Both the position numbers and the translations under genes were made by a program. Below are positions 45,811 to 54,244 of a stretch of 64,000 bases of DNA, in pieces (the first letter of the stretch is position 1; each line of letters begins with the position of its first letter). Origin of the DNA: Lysobacter capsici (GTDB lineage Bacteria > Pseudomonadota > Gammaproteobacteria > Xanthomonadales > Xanthomonadaceae); the NCBI RefSeq assembly GCF_018732085.1, contig NZ_CP076103.1:6251469-6315468 (forward strand), written 5' to 3'. A model generated the notes under the pieces. The model made no database searches. It had not been told where the DNA came from and worked only from the letters and a program-made list of their open reading frames with translations.

Positions 45811-45912
45811 CGGGAGTCGGGAATGGGGAATCGGGAATCGCAAGGCTCCCTCCCCGCTCCGACGCACCGCTTTCACGATTCCCTATTCCCGATTCCCCAT
45901 TCCCGGACTCCC
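45811..45912. repeat. Long GGGAATC-type inverted repeat ending at the natA start
   Basis: Left arm CGGGAGTCGGGAATGGGGAA (to 45840) and right arm ending CCCCATTCCCGGACTCCC (45876-45912) are near-perfect inverted arms of about 30 bp around a 35-base loop. The repeat ends one base before the ATG of the ABC ATPase, replacing any ribosome site. Confidence 0.85.
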
Positions 45913-46659
45913 ATGATCACCGCCCACGACCTGCATAAAGCCTTCAAGACCAAGACCGGCACGGTCAACGCCGTGCAAGGCGTCGATTTCGAAGCGCGCG
46001 ACGGCCAGATCACCGGCCTGCTCGGGCCCAACGGCGCCGGCAAGACCACCACCTTGCGCATGCTCTACACGCTGATGCAGCCCGACCGCGGCGAAGTGCG
46101 CGTGGACGGCGTCGACGCGCGCAAGGACCCGGCCGCGGTGCGCCGCGCGCTGGGCGTGCTGCCCGACGCGCGCGGCGTGTACAAGCGCCTGACCGCGCGC
46201 GAGAACATCGCCTACTTCGGCGAACTGCACGGCATGAGCCGCGCCCAGATCGAGCAGCGCACCCGCACCCTGGCGCAGGCGCTGGACATGGGCGACATCC
46301 TCGACCGCCAGACCGAAGGCTTCTCGCAAGGCCAGCGCACCAAGACCGCGATCGCGCGCGCGCTGGTCCACGACCCGCGCAACGTGATCCTCGACGAACC
46401 CACCAACGGCCTGGACGTGATGACCACGCGCGCGATGCGCGGGTTCCTGCGCGGGCTGCGCGAAGAAGGACGCTGCGTGATTTTCTCCAGCCACATCATG
46501 CAAGAGGTCGCCGCGCTGTGCGACCGCATCGTGATCATCGCCAAGGGCCAGGTCGTGGCCGCCGGCACCGCCGACGAACTGCGCGCGCAGACCGGCGAAG
46601 ACAATCTGGAAGACGCCTTCGTCAAGGCGATCGGCAGCGACGAGGGCCTGCACGCATGA
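45913..46659 (+). CDS. natA: ABC transporter ATPase, NatA-like
   Basis: 248 residues. Walker A LLGPNGAGKTTTLRML, Q-loop LGVLPDARGVYKRL, signature FSQGQRTK (NatA-type LSxGQ variant), Walker B VILDEPTNGLD and switch His in SSHIMQE. NatA partners the NatB permease to export sodium or, more broadly, small cations and drugs. It begins immediately after a large inverted repeat with no Shine-Dalgarno visible. It is coupled to natB by a 4-base overlap. The symbol is by similarity of gene pair and motif. Confidence 0.85.
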   Translation: MITAHDLHKAFKTKTGTVNAVQGVDFEARDGQITGLLGPNGAGKTTTLRMLYTLMQPDRGEVRVDGVDARKDPAAVRRALGVLPDARGVYKRLTARENIAYFGELHGMSRAQIEQRTRTLAQALDMGDILDRQTEGFSQGQRTKTAIARALVHDPRNVILDEPTNGLDVMTTRAMRGFLRGLREEGRCVIFSSHIMQEVAALCDRIVIIAKGQVVAAGTADELRAQTGEDNLEDAFVKAIGSDEGLHA

Positions 46660-47843
46660 AGACCGGTTCGTTTTCCGCCATGTGGGCGGTGATCCGCAAG
46701 GAACTGCGCGACATCTCGCGCGATCGCCGCACCCTGGCCATCGCCCTGCTGCTCGGCCCGTTGCTGTATCCGTTGCTGATGCTCGGCATGGGCGCGCTGG
46801 CCGAGAACCGCGCGCGCACCCAGCTCGACACCGAACTGCGGGTGCCGGTGCGCGGCGCCGAACACGCGCCGAACCTGATCAAGTTCCTCGCCACCCAGAA
46901 CATCGTCGCGATCCCCGCGCCGGCCGATCTGGACGCGGCGATCCAGCAGCAGGACTTCGACGTCGGCCTGATCATCGCCGCCGACTACGCCAAGCACTGG
47001 AAGGAAGGCCAGCCGGCGCTGGTCGAGATCGTCCAGGACAGCACCCGCCGCGACGCCGAGATCCCGAGCCGGCGCGTGCGCGCGGCGCTGGAGGGCTACA
47101 GCCGCCAGGTCGGTGTGTTGCGTCTGTTCGCGCGCGGCATCGCCGCCAACGTCGCCCAGCCGGTCAACGTCGGCGACCGCGACGTGGCCACGCCCGAAGC
47201 CAAGCGCGGCCTGGTGCTGTCGGCCTTGCTGCCGTACCTGCTGATCATGACCTCGTTCATCGGCGGCGCGTACCTGATCATCGACGCCACCGCCGGCGAG
47301 CGCGAACGCCAGTCGCTGGAGCCGCTGCTGGCCACGCCGGCGCCGCGCGGCGCGATCGTCAGCGGCAAGATCGCCGCGGCCTGCATCCTCGGGTTGATCT
47401 CGCTGCTGCTGACCTTGTTCGCGTTCAAGCTCAGCGCGCAGATGAGCAGCGGCATCGGCCAGATGCTCAACGTCAGCTTCGCGGCGATCGGCAAGATGCT
47501 GCTGATCCTGCTGCCGATGTCGTTCATCGGCACCGCGCTGCTGACCTACCTGTCGGCCGCGGCCAAGAGCCTGAAGGAAGCGCAAAGCCACATCACCTGG
47601 CTGATGCTGATGCCGCTGATCCCGACCTTCGTGCTGATGGTCAATCCGCTCAAGACCCAGCTGTGGCAGTTCACCGTACCGTTCCTGTCGCAGAACCAGC
47701 TGCTGCTGAAAGTGATCCGCGGCGAAGCGATCTCGGGGCAGATCTGGGCGGTGTATCTGGCGACCGCGTTCGCGTTGGCGGCGCTGTTGTGGTTCGCGGC
47801 GGTGCGGCGGTATCACAACGAGAAGCTGGCGATTGCGGGGTGA
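46656..47843 (+). CDS. natB: ABC exporter permease, NatB-like
   Basis: 395 residues. N-terminal TM helix at 25-45, a large periplasmic domain to about 185, then five more TM helices. The ABC2-membrane-3 signature GERERQSLEPLLATPAPRGA is present, followed by YLSAAAKSLKEAQSHITWLM. Its ATG overlaps the natA stop (ATGA), so the pair is translationally coupled. Predicted inner membrane; transported substrate uncertain. Confidence 0.87.
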   Translation: MKTGSFSAMWAVIRKELRDISRDRRTLAIALLLGPLLYPLLMLGMGALAENRARTQLDTELRVPVRGAEHAPNLIKFLATQNIVAIPAPADLDAAIQQQDFDVGLIIAADYAKHWKEGQPALVEIVQDSTRRDAEIPSRRVRAALEGYSRQVGVLRLFARGIAANVAQPVNVGDRDVATPEAKRGLVLSALLPYLLIMTSFIGGAYLIIDATAGERERQSLEPLLATPAPRGAIVSGKIAAACILGLISLLLTLFAFKLSAQMSSGIGQMLNVSFAAIGKMLLILLPMSFIGTALLTYLSAAAKSLKEAQSHITWLMLMPLIPTFVLMVNPLKTQLWQFTVPFLSQNQLLLKVIRGEAISGQIWAVYLATAFALAALLWFAAVRRYHNEKLAIAG

Positions 47844-47869
47844 TGGGTTGGGGGGCTGGAGCTGGAGCG

Positions 47870-47914
47870 AAAGCAAAAGCAAATCCCCCCTGCCCCCCTT
47901 TTTCAAAGGGGGGA
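47870..47914. repeat. Right half of the composite inverted-repeat element
   Basis: GCAAAAGCAAATCCCCCCTG followed by CCCCCCTTTTTCAAAGGGGG. It matches the right end of copy 1 but has no left end beside it. The other half is found 165 bases downstream at 48080. Confidence 0.85.
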
Positions 47915-47940
47915 AAGCACGGCATGGCATGACGCGACGC

Positions 47941-48005
47941 GGCACGGCGTGGCGTGGCGTGGCGTGGCGTGGCAGGCACGGCACGGCACGGCACGGCACG
48001 GCACG
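47941..48005. repeat. Adjacent pentamer microsatellites (CGTGG)5 and (GGCAC)6
   Basis: Five CGTGG-type units run into six or more GGCAC units. A slippage-prone tract lying between the two halves of a composite repeat. No gene in the 455-base spacer 47844-48299. Confidence 0.9.
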
Positions 48006-48079
48006 ATAGAGCGTGGCATTGAGTCGCTCGGCTCGGAACGACACGACGCGCATGCTTTCATCGGCGCGCGTGAATCGGT

Positions 48080-48157
48080 GCCCCCTTTGAAAAAGGGGGC
48101 AAGCGCTCGCGAACATTGGAAGCCGAGCCATCGATCGGTGCGCGGGGGATTTGCTTT
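48080..48157. repeat. Left half of the composite inverted-repeat element
   Basis: GCCCCCTTTGAAAAAGGGGG, a spacer starting AAGCGCTCGCGA, and GCGCGGGGGATTTGCTTTGG. It matches the left end of copy 1. With the right half at 47870 upstream, the two are in reversed order around the pentamer tract. Confidence 0.85.
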
Positions 48158-48299
48158 GGCGACGCGGCCGCGATTCACGGCGGCGCATCGGTTTCGCGAC
48201 GCGATGCCGGTGATTGCAGGCTGACCCTGGCTCGGCCCGGCGACCGAGCCGCCGCTGCCGGGCGCCCACGCACGAATGCGCGATGCAGCCGCGGCGCGC

Positions 48300-48890
48300 T
48301 CAATCGTCGACGAACACGAACGCCCGCTGCAGCAATCGCGAAAACGATTCGGCGATGAAGTACACGTTCTGGTACTTCGCTTCCGCCGGCATCGCCTTGC
48401 CGGTCTGCTGACGGTAGTCGCTTTCGTCCCATTCGTTCTCGTGGTCCCACCAGTAGAACCCCGGCCTGCGCTCGCGCGCGTCGATCAGGCAGACCAGATT
48501 GCCGGCGCCATCGGTGGCGACCGGCAGACTGCGATCGGGCAGGCGCCCCTCGTAGTTGCGCAACGCCCAGTCGAAACCCAGGTGGGCCGGCAGACGCTCG
48601 TCGGCGCCGAAGAAGGTCGCGACGATCGAACCGGCGAAGGTCGGATTCGCGAGCCCCGTGTCCGCCGCGTGCAGGTACTCGGGGCGGTCGCGCAGCGGCT
48701 CGCTGGCCACTTCTTCCTTGAAGTCCAGCCCGCCGCCCAGGCGGGCGAGGAAATCGCGATAGTCCTCGGGCAGTTCGAAACCGATCCGGCGTTCGAGTTG
48801 CCGGATCGCGAACGGGTCGAGCGGCGCGAAGGCATCGGCCGTCGCCCGGGTCACACCGCCGAGCCGCTGTAGTTCGTCTCGGTAATTCAT
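48300..48890 (-). CDS. SMI1/KNR4 (SUKH) domain protein
   Basis: 196 residues. The SUKH-type core is present: RQLERRIGFELPEDYRDFLA followed by RLGGGLDF, and YFIAESFSRLLQRAFVF at the end. SUKH proteins are typically immunity proteins against nuclease or deaminase toxins, or regulatory scaffolds. No toxin gene is recognisable next to it. The start MNYRDELQRLGGV at 48890 is chosen over a longer in-frame ORF. The gene lies between repeats and the TonB-like lipoprotein. Confidence 0.85.
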   Translation of the reverse strand: MNYRDELQRLGGVTRATADAFAPLDPFAIRQLERRIGFELPEDYRDFLARLGGGLDFKEEVASEPLRDRPEYLHAADTGLANPTFAGSIVATFFGADERLPAHLGFDWALRNYEGRLPDRSLPVATDGAGNLVCLIDARERRPGFYWWDHENEWDESDYRQQTGKAMPAEAKYQNVYFIAESFSRLLQRAFVFVDD

Positions 48891-49100
48891 CGTCTCTCCA
48901 TGGCGAGGCGAGGGCCTGGACGCGACGCGCGATCGCGTGGTCTGGTCCAGGCCGGCGACGTGACCGTGCTGATCCGCATCCCAGGGCGAGGCGCGCCGCG
49001 CATGATCGGCGCCGCCCGTGGCCGGCACGGTACGGCAGCGCGCGACCGCTTCGGCGGGCTCGCCGGCCCGCTCGCCGCGCGAGTCCGGGCGCGAACGAAA

Positions 49101-49122
49101 AAGCCCGGCTCGCGCCGGGCTT
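49101..49122. terminator. Bidirectional terminator downstream of the TonB-like lipoprotein gene
   Basis: Stem AAGCCCGGC / GCCGGGCTT, loop TCGC, with AAAA before and TTCTTCG after. It lies 33 bases past the stop of the leftward TonB-like gene. Confidence 0.88.
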
Positions 49123-49154
49123 CTTCGTTTCCTTCGATCACCCGATCAACCCGA

Positions 49155-50192
49155 TCAACCGCCTGGATTGAAGCCGATCGTGCGACGCGTGGTGACCGGC
49201 GCCGGGACCGGCTGGAAGCGCCACTTGCGTACCGCGTTGACCGCTTCGCGATCGAACACGCGGGCCGGGTTCGAGCGCACCACGCGGGCCGCGGTGACCG
49301 AGCCGTCGGTGCCGACGGTGAACTCCACCTGGACCTCGCCCGAGGTGCCGGCGCGCAGGGCTTCGGGCGGATAACGCGGGGCCGGCGTGGACACCGCGCG
49401 CAGATCGCTCGGCGCGGTCGCGGCGGCGGCCGGCGCGGGCGCCGGGGCGGGCCGTTCCGGTGCGCGCTGCTCGGTGGCGCGTTGTTCGGCGGCCCGTTGC
49501 TCGGCCGCGCGTTGTTCGGCCGCGCGCTGGGTCGCGGCCTGACGGTCGGCGGCCTGCTGGGTCGCCAACTGCTGCGCGGCCTGCTGCTGCTGCGCGGCCT
49601 GCTGGGCCAGTCGCTGCTTCTCCAGCTCGACCTGCTTCTTGGCCTGATCCTCGGCGGTGAGCTTCTCCTGCTCGGCGCGCTTGGCCACCGCGTCCTGCTG
49701 GGCGGCGATCGAGGCCTTCAACCGGGCCAGGGCCGGGTGCTGGGCGTCGGCGCGTTCGATCAGCGCGGCCAGGCGCTGGGCTTCGGCAAAGTCCTCGCGG
49801 CCCACGCTCTGCTCGGTCGCGATGACCGTCATCGGCAGCAGGTCGGTCAGCGCGCTGGAGGCCACGGCGTCGGCCGGGGCTTTTTCGCGCAGGGCTAGGT
49901 AGTACTCGACGGCGTTGTCCTCGGCCGGCGCGTACAGACGGTTTTCCACATACGCCTTGCGCGCCGCTTCGCGCAGCTGATCGACCGTCAGCGACGAGAC
50001 CTTGGCCGACACCGCGGTCTGCGCGGTCGGTGCCGGGGCACCGGCGGCCGGCGCGGGCGCCGCATCCGTGGGCGCGGCGGCCTGTTCTTTCTTGCCGCAG
50101 GCGGCGAGCACGAATCCGAGCGCGAACACCGCGGACACCTGCTTTACAACGGACAGCCGGCTGCTACGCCGATTATGAATAGCGACGATCAT
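49155..50192 (-). CDS. TonB-like energy transducer lipoprotein
   Basis: 345 residues. Lipobox GFVLAAC with C32. An Ala/Pro linker precedes a TPR-like or helical stretch (LREAARKAYVENRLYAPAED). A Gln/Ala/Arg coiled coil (residues about 180-245, with repeated AAEQRAAEQRA) follows. The TonB C-terminal domain ends the protein (APRYPPEALRAGTSGEVQVE, about 265-345). TonB normally has an N-terminal TM helix; here it is a lipobox instead, so it may be anchored by a lipid. It may serve the many TonB-dependent receptors. No exbB or exbD is adjacent. Confidence 0.85.
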   Translation of the reverse strand: MIVAIHNRRSSRLSVVKQVSAVFALGFVLAACGKKEQAAAPTDAAPAPAAGAPAPTAQTAVSAKVSSLTVDQLREAARKAYVENRLYAPAEDNAVEYYLALREKAPADAVASSALTDLLPMTVIATEQSVGREDFAEAQRLAALIERADAQHPALARLKASIAAQQDAVAKRAEQEKLTAEDQAKKQVELEKQRLAQQAAQQQQAAQQLATQQAADRQAATQRAAEQRAAEQRAAEQRATEQRAPERPAPAPAPAAAATAPSDLRAVSTPAPRYPPEALRAGTSGEVQVEFTVGTDGSVTAARVVRSNPARVFDREAVNAVRKWRFQPVPAPVTTRRTIGFNPGG

Positions 50193-50643
50193 TTGTTTAA
50201 AGCTCCCCTGAAATACGCGAGACCCGTCCGATACGGGGCCGGGCGCACGTCCGATAGGACGCGCTAGCGGGCCGCGTTTGTCAAGCGTTCAGGTAGTGGT
50301 GGGCTACGGGATAGGCGTCAGAGACCGAGTGTGCCACCCATCGCGGCCGCTACCGATACCGGGTGTGTCGGTTTGCGCGGGCAGTCGCGATCGCGTCCAC
50401 AGTTTTCGCCGGGTCGGCGACAGGCGGCGCGGGCGATGTCGCAGCGGTGAAACATCGCTGCGGGGCGGGTGCCGCCGGGCGCAAGCCAAGGTGGCTGACA
50501 ACGCGCGGCACGGCACGACTCGGGCGCACCTCGCCGCCGCGCCGCGTCGGTTCGCCCAGACGCGCGCCGGCGACCGTACCCGGGCCTGCTTGCCGCCGCC
50601 CATCGTGTTCTAGAATCCCCGCACCACAGGCAGGGAGCGGGAC
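50193..50643. other. 450-base divergent spacer without a gene
   Basis: It separates the TonB-like gene from the SPFH gene. No repeat or convincing ORF. The right edge holds GGCAGGGAGCGGGAC, the ribosome site of the SPFH gene. Confidence 0.5.
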
Positions 50644-51714
50644 ATGAGCATTCTGGGTTTCATCAAGGGCGAGTTGCTGGAAATCATCGAATGGACCGAT
50701 GACTCGCGCGACACCCTCTCGTTCCGCTACCCGGACGACGACAAGGAAATCAAGAACGGCGCCCAGCTGATCGTGCGCGAGTCGCAGCAGGTCCAGTTCG
50801 TCGCCGCCGGCCAGTACGCCGACCTGTTCAACCCCGGCAAGCACACCCTCAAGACCGAAAACATCCCGATCCTGTCGACGATCCTGGGCTGGAAGTACGG
50901 CTTCAACTCGCCGTTCAAGTGCGACGTCTACTTCCTCAACACGCGCCTGTTCACCGGCAACAAGTGGGGCACCTCCAACCCGGTGATGATGCGCGACGCC
51001 GACTTCGGCATCGTCCGCCTGCGCGCGTTCGGCACCTACGATTTCCGCATCGTCGACGCGGCCAGGTTCCTCAAGGAAGTGGCCGGCACCGACCAGAATT
51101 TCCGCCTCGACGAATTCGCCGACACCATGCGTTCGCGCATCGTCAGCGTGTTCACCGACGCGCTCGCCACCGCCAAGGTGCCGGCGCTGGACGTGGCCTC
51201 GCGCTACGGCGAACTCGGCGACGCGCTGCTGCCGATCATCAACCCGGCGATGACGTCCAAGTACGGCATCGAGATCACCGGCTTCGTGCTGGAGAACGTG
51301 TCGGTGCCGCCGGAAGTCGAGAAGGCGATCGACGCGCGTTCGAGCATGGGCGCGGTCGGCAACCTCAACGACTACGTCAAGTTCCAGATGGGCACCTCGA
51401 TGGCCAACGGCAGCGACGGCGGCGCGGCCGGCGGCGCGGCGCAGATGGCGATCGGCTTCGGCATGGCCCAGGAAATGATGCGCAGCATGCAGAACCCGGC
51501 CCCGCAGGCCGCGACCGGCGCGGTGCCGCCGCCGTTGCCGGGCGCCGCCGCCGGTGGGCTGGAGGTGCTCACGCCCGAGCAGGCCGCCGCCGCGCTCGGC
51601 GTGTCGGTCGAGGACGTCGAGGCCGCGATCGCCTCGGGCGACCTGAAGGCGCGCAAGATCGGCAACGCCACCCGCATCGCCAAGGCCGCGCTCGAAGAAT
51701 TCCTGCGCGGCTGA
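50644..51714 (+). CDS. SPFH domain protein (YdjI-like, virion core-type) with C-terminal DNA-binding-like tail
   Basis: 356 residues. The SPFH/YdjI core runs from 1 to about 245 (VVNTRLF-type CDVYFLNTRLFTGNKWGTSN, VRLRAFGTYDFRI, VLENVSVPPEVEKAID). A Gly/Ala/Met linker with AQEMMRSMQNPAP follows. Residues about 308-356 form a helix-turn-helix of the excisionase type (LTPEQAAAALGVSVEDVEAA ... ARKIGNATRIAKAALEEF). It is adjacent to and overlapping the zinc-ribbon membrane-protein gene (TGATG). In Bacillus the ydjFGHI locus pairs the same two proteins with PspA. Confidence 0.88.
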   Translation: MSILGFIKGELLEIIEWTDDSRDTLSFRYPDDDKEIKNGAQLIVRESQQVQFVAAGQYADLFNPGKHTLKTENIPILSTILGWKYGFNSPFKCDVYFLNTRLFTGNKWGTSNPVMMRDADFGIVRLRAFGTYDFRIVDAARFLKEVAGTDQNFRLDEFADTMRSRIVSVFTDALATAKVPALDVASRYGELGDALLPIINPAMTSKYGIEITGFVLENVSVPPEVEKAIDARSSMGAVGNLNDYVKFQMGTSMANGSDGGAAGGAAQMAIGFGMAQEMMRSMQNPAPQAATGAVPPPLPGAAAGGLEVLTPEQAAAALGVSVEDVEAAIASGDLKARKIGNATRIAKAALEEFLRG

Positions 51715-53069
51715 TGAACAACGCGACCGTCGGAAAGCACCCCTGCCCGGAATGCGGCGGGGATCTGCAATGGAATGCGGCGAAGCAATCGCTGGCCTGC
51801 CCCTACTGCGGCACCGTGGTGCCGCTGGAACAGGCTGCGTCCGCGCCGGGCGACGGCAGCGCCGCAGTGGTCGAGCACGACCTGCTCGAAGCGCTCAAGC
51901 GCATGCAGGAACCGGCCGGCGGTCCGCCGCCGCTGCCGCCGCCTCCACTGTCCGCGTCCGCAACGGCCGGCAGCGCTTCGGGGTCGCAGGACCCCGAGCT
52001 CGCCGCCATCCACGCGGCGGTCGAACAATTGGCGAACACGCCCGGCAACGGGCCGCGCACGGCGAGCCGCTGGAGCGTGCAGGCCGGCGACACCCGCCTG
52101 CAGGGCTCGCAGAACGGCGGCGTGTTCGACCTGCTGCAAAGCATGGCCAACACCCCGCCCGACCAGCGCGGCTACGGCGCGCAGCGGCGCGAAGTGCAGT
52201 GCCGCAGTTGCCACGCGATCTCGGTGTTCGTCGACGGCAAGGTCGCCGACCGCTGCGAATTCTGCGGCTCGCCGTCGATCATCGAGCACGAATCGCTCGG
52301 CGATGCGATCACCCCGCAGAGCGTGCTGCCGTTCAAGATCAGCGACGGCCAGGTGCGCGACTCGATCCGCGCCTGGTACGGCACGCGCTGGTTCGCGCCG
52401 AACCGGCTCAAGACCGCGGCGCTGACCGACACGCTCAAGGGCATCTACCTGCCGTACTGGACCTTCGACGCGCAGGTCTCGGCGAACTGGACGGCCGAGG
52501 CCGGCTATCACTACTACGAGACCGAGAGCTACACCGAGAACGGCCAACGCAAGACCCGGCAGGTGCAGCGCACGCGCTGGGAAGACGCCTCGGGTTCGCT
52601 GCGGCATTTCTTCGACGACGACCTGGTGCCGGGCACGGTCGGCGTGCATCAAGATTTATTGCAGCAGATCGGCTCGTTCCCGACCACCACCGACCTCAAG
52701 CCGTACTCGCCCGAGTTCGTGCGCGGCTGGCTGGTCGAGCGCTACCAGGTCGACCTGCGCCGCGCCGCGCAGCAAAGCGAAGCGTCGATGCAGGAGCAGA
52801 CGCGTTCGTTGTGTTCGGCGCAGGTGCCCGGCGATACGCAGCGCAACCTGCAGGTCGATGCGACGTTCCGCGGCCGCACCTTCAAGCACATCCTGGTGCC
52901 GGTGTGGTTGGTCAGCTACACCTATGGGTCGCGCAGTTTTCAGGTGTTGGCGAACGGCTACACGGGGCAGATCGCGGGTGAGCGGCCGTATAGCTGGGTG
53001 AAGATTTTCTTCGCGGTGGTGGCGGCGTTGATTGCGTTGGTGGTGATTTTTGGGGTGTTGGGGCGCTGA
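51714..53069 (+). CDS. Zinc-ribbon membrane protein, partner of the SPFH gene (YdjG/YdjH-like)
   Basis: 451 residues. N-terminal zinc ribbon with CPEC (11-14) and CPYC (29-32). A second ribbon is CRSC (162-165) and CEFC about 180-183, in CGSPSIIEHE. A large soluble middle is rich in aromatic residues (YLPYWTFDAQVSANWTAEAG). One TM helix ends the protein at about 428-448 (IFFAVVAALIALVVIFGVLG). The start ATG overlaps the SPFH stop by one base (TGATG). Predicted membrane-associated zinc protein. The pair lacks a pspA neighbour in this window. Confidence 0.85.
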   Translation: MNNATVGKHPCPECGGDLQWNAAKQSLACPYCGTVVPLEQAASAPGDGSAAVVEHDLLEALKRMQEPAGGPPPLPPPPLSASATAGSASGSQDPELAAIHAAVEQLANTPGNGPRTASRWSVQAGDTRLQGSQNGGVFDLLQSMANTPPDQRGYGAQRREVQCRSCHAISVFVDGKVADRCEFCGSPSIIEHESLGDAITPQSVLPFKISDGQVRDSIRAWYGTRWFAPNRLKTAALTDTLKGIYLPYWTFDAQVSANWTAEAGYHYYETESYTENGQRKTRQVQRTRWEDASGSLRHFFDDDLVPGTVGVHQDLLQQIGSFPTTTDLKPYSPEFVRGWLVERYQVDLRRAAQQSEASMQEQTRSLCSAQVPGDTQRNLQVDATFRGRTFKHILVPVWLVSYTYGSRSFQVLANGYTGQIAGERPYSWVKIFFAVVAALIALVVIFGVLGR

Positions 53070-53193
53070 TGGGTGGGTGGGCGCGGTGGGCGCACCTGCG
53101 TTGGTTTCAGCGTGCAGTGACCAGGGTGATGGGCGCGGCGCCGGTCTTCGATCGCCTGTGGATATCGAACTCCGTCGCCGCTTGGGCCGCCCC

Positions 53194-53297
53194 CTGTAGG
53201 AGCGGCGCAAGCCGCGACCGCGCCATCGCGCCGACTTCGCAACTTTCGTCATAGCTGCGTTCCCGCGGTCGCGGCTTGCGCCGCTCCTACAGGTAGG
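53194..53297. repeat. Inverted pair of GTAGGAGCGGCGCAAGCCGCG units
   Basis: CTGTAGGAGCGGCGCAAGCC then GCGACCGCG at the left; at the right CGCGGTCGCGGCTTGCGCCG then CTCCTACAG. The two arms of about 29 bp are near-perfect inverted repeats around a 46-base loop. Same family as at 12656, 43650 and 56328. Confidence 0.92.
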
Positions 53298-53365
53298 CCA
53301 TGCGGCTTTCGCCTGAAGTCGCGCAGTTCATCCAGCGCTGCGAGGCGACTCACTCGCGAGAACAA

Positions 53366-53832
53366 CAGCACACCCGGAGGGCGGCGCACAGGGATGTGCG
53401 CCGTGCGCCACCGAGACAGGATGTCTCGTGTGGCGCATGCCTGCGCCTGCTCCGCACGCGCGGGCTCTTGATTCAAGAAAAAAGCGTTTTTCTTTGGTTA
53501 CCTTTCTTTTGTCGCTTTTGACAAAAGAAAGTGACCCGCCGCTTTAGTGGCGGAAGCTTTTGATCCTGCTTGCAGCTCCTGAGGCTTCAAAGCTTTGAAG
53601 CTGTAGAGCCTTTGAAGCCAAAGGCAAGATCAACAGCTTTCGTCCGCAAGCGGCCGAGTTACTTTCTTTTGTCAAAAGCGACAAAAGAAAGGTAACCAAA
53701 GAAAAACGCTTTTCTTTGAATCAAGTGCCCGCAAGTGCGGAGCTTGCGCAGGCACGCGCCACACGGGACATCCATGTCCCGGTGGCGCGCGGCGCGCATC
53801 CATGCGCGCCGCCCTCCGGGTGTGCTTTTGCT
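53366..53832. repeat. Large inverted repeat with arms near 200 bp around a 70-bp core
   Basis: Left arm (53366-53575) begins GCACACCCGGAGGGCGGCGC and holds TTTGGTTACCTTTCTTTTGT, CGCTTTTGACAAAAGAAAGT and GCCGCTTTAGTGGCGG. The right arm (53637-53832) is its complement, about 80-85% alike by eye. The core holds the palindrome GCTTCAAAGCTTTGAAGC. It includes smaller dyads (GGGACATGGATGTCCC-type). No gene in the 1,166 bases from 53070 to 54235. Possibly a transposable or rearranged element, since no coding sequence remains. Confidence 0.85.
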
Positions 53833-53900
53833 AACGCGAGTTACAAGCCTCGCAGTGCTGGAGGTACAGCTCGATATGCGGCGCAAGCCAAAGCGAAGCG

Positions 53901-54003
<103 letters not shown>

Positions 54004-54244
54004 ATTTCAGATTGCATCAGCCACCGAAACCTGGATTTCCGGACGGCCAGCAAACCTGGAAGAGTTATCCCCAAGCCGGGCCGTTGAGCCGCCATAGGCG
54101 TTGACCACGACGCCTGCCACCCGGCGGCTGCGCTCAACCAAGATCAATTCTTGATTGAAGATCAAGAGTAATTCGCCGAAAACCCCATTTTTCGGCAAAG
54201 GCCATCCGCCGACACTGCGCATCCCCATCCACCGGATGCCCGCC

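Noticed and set aside
53366..53832. Insertion sequence or integron
   Set aside because: No transposase or integrase reading frame is present in or beside the inverted repeat, so it is recorded only as a repeat.
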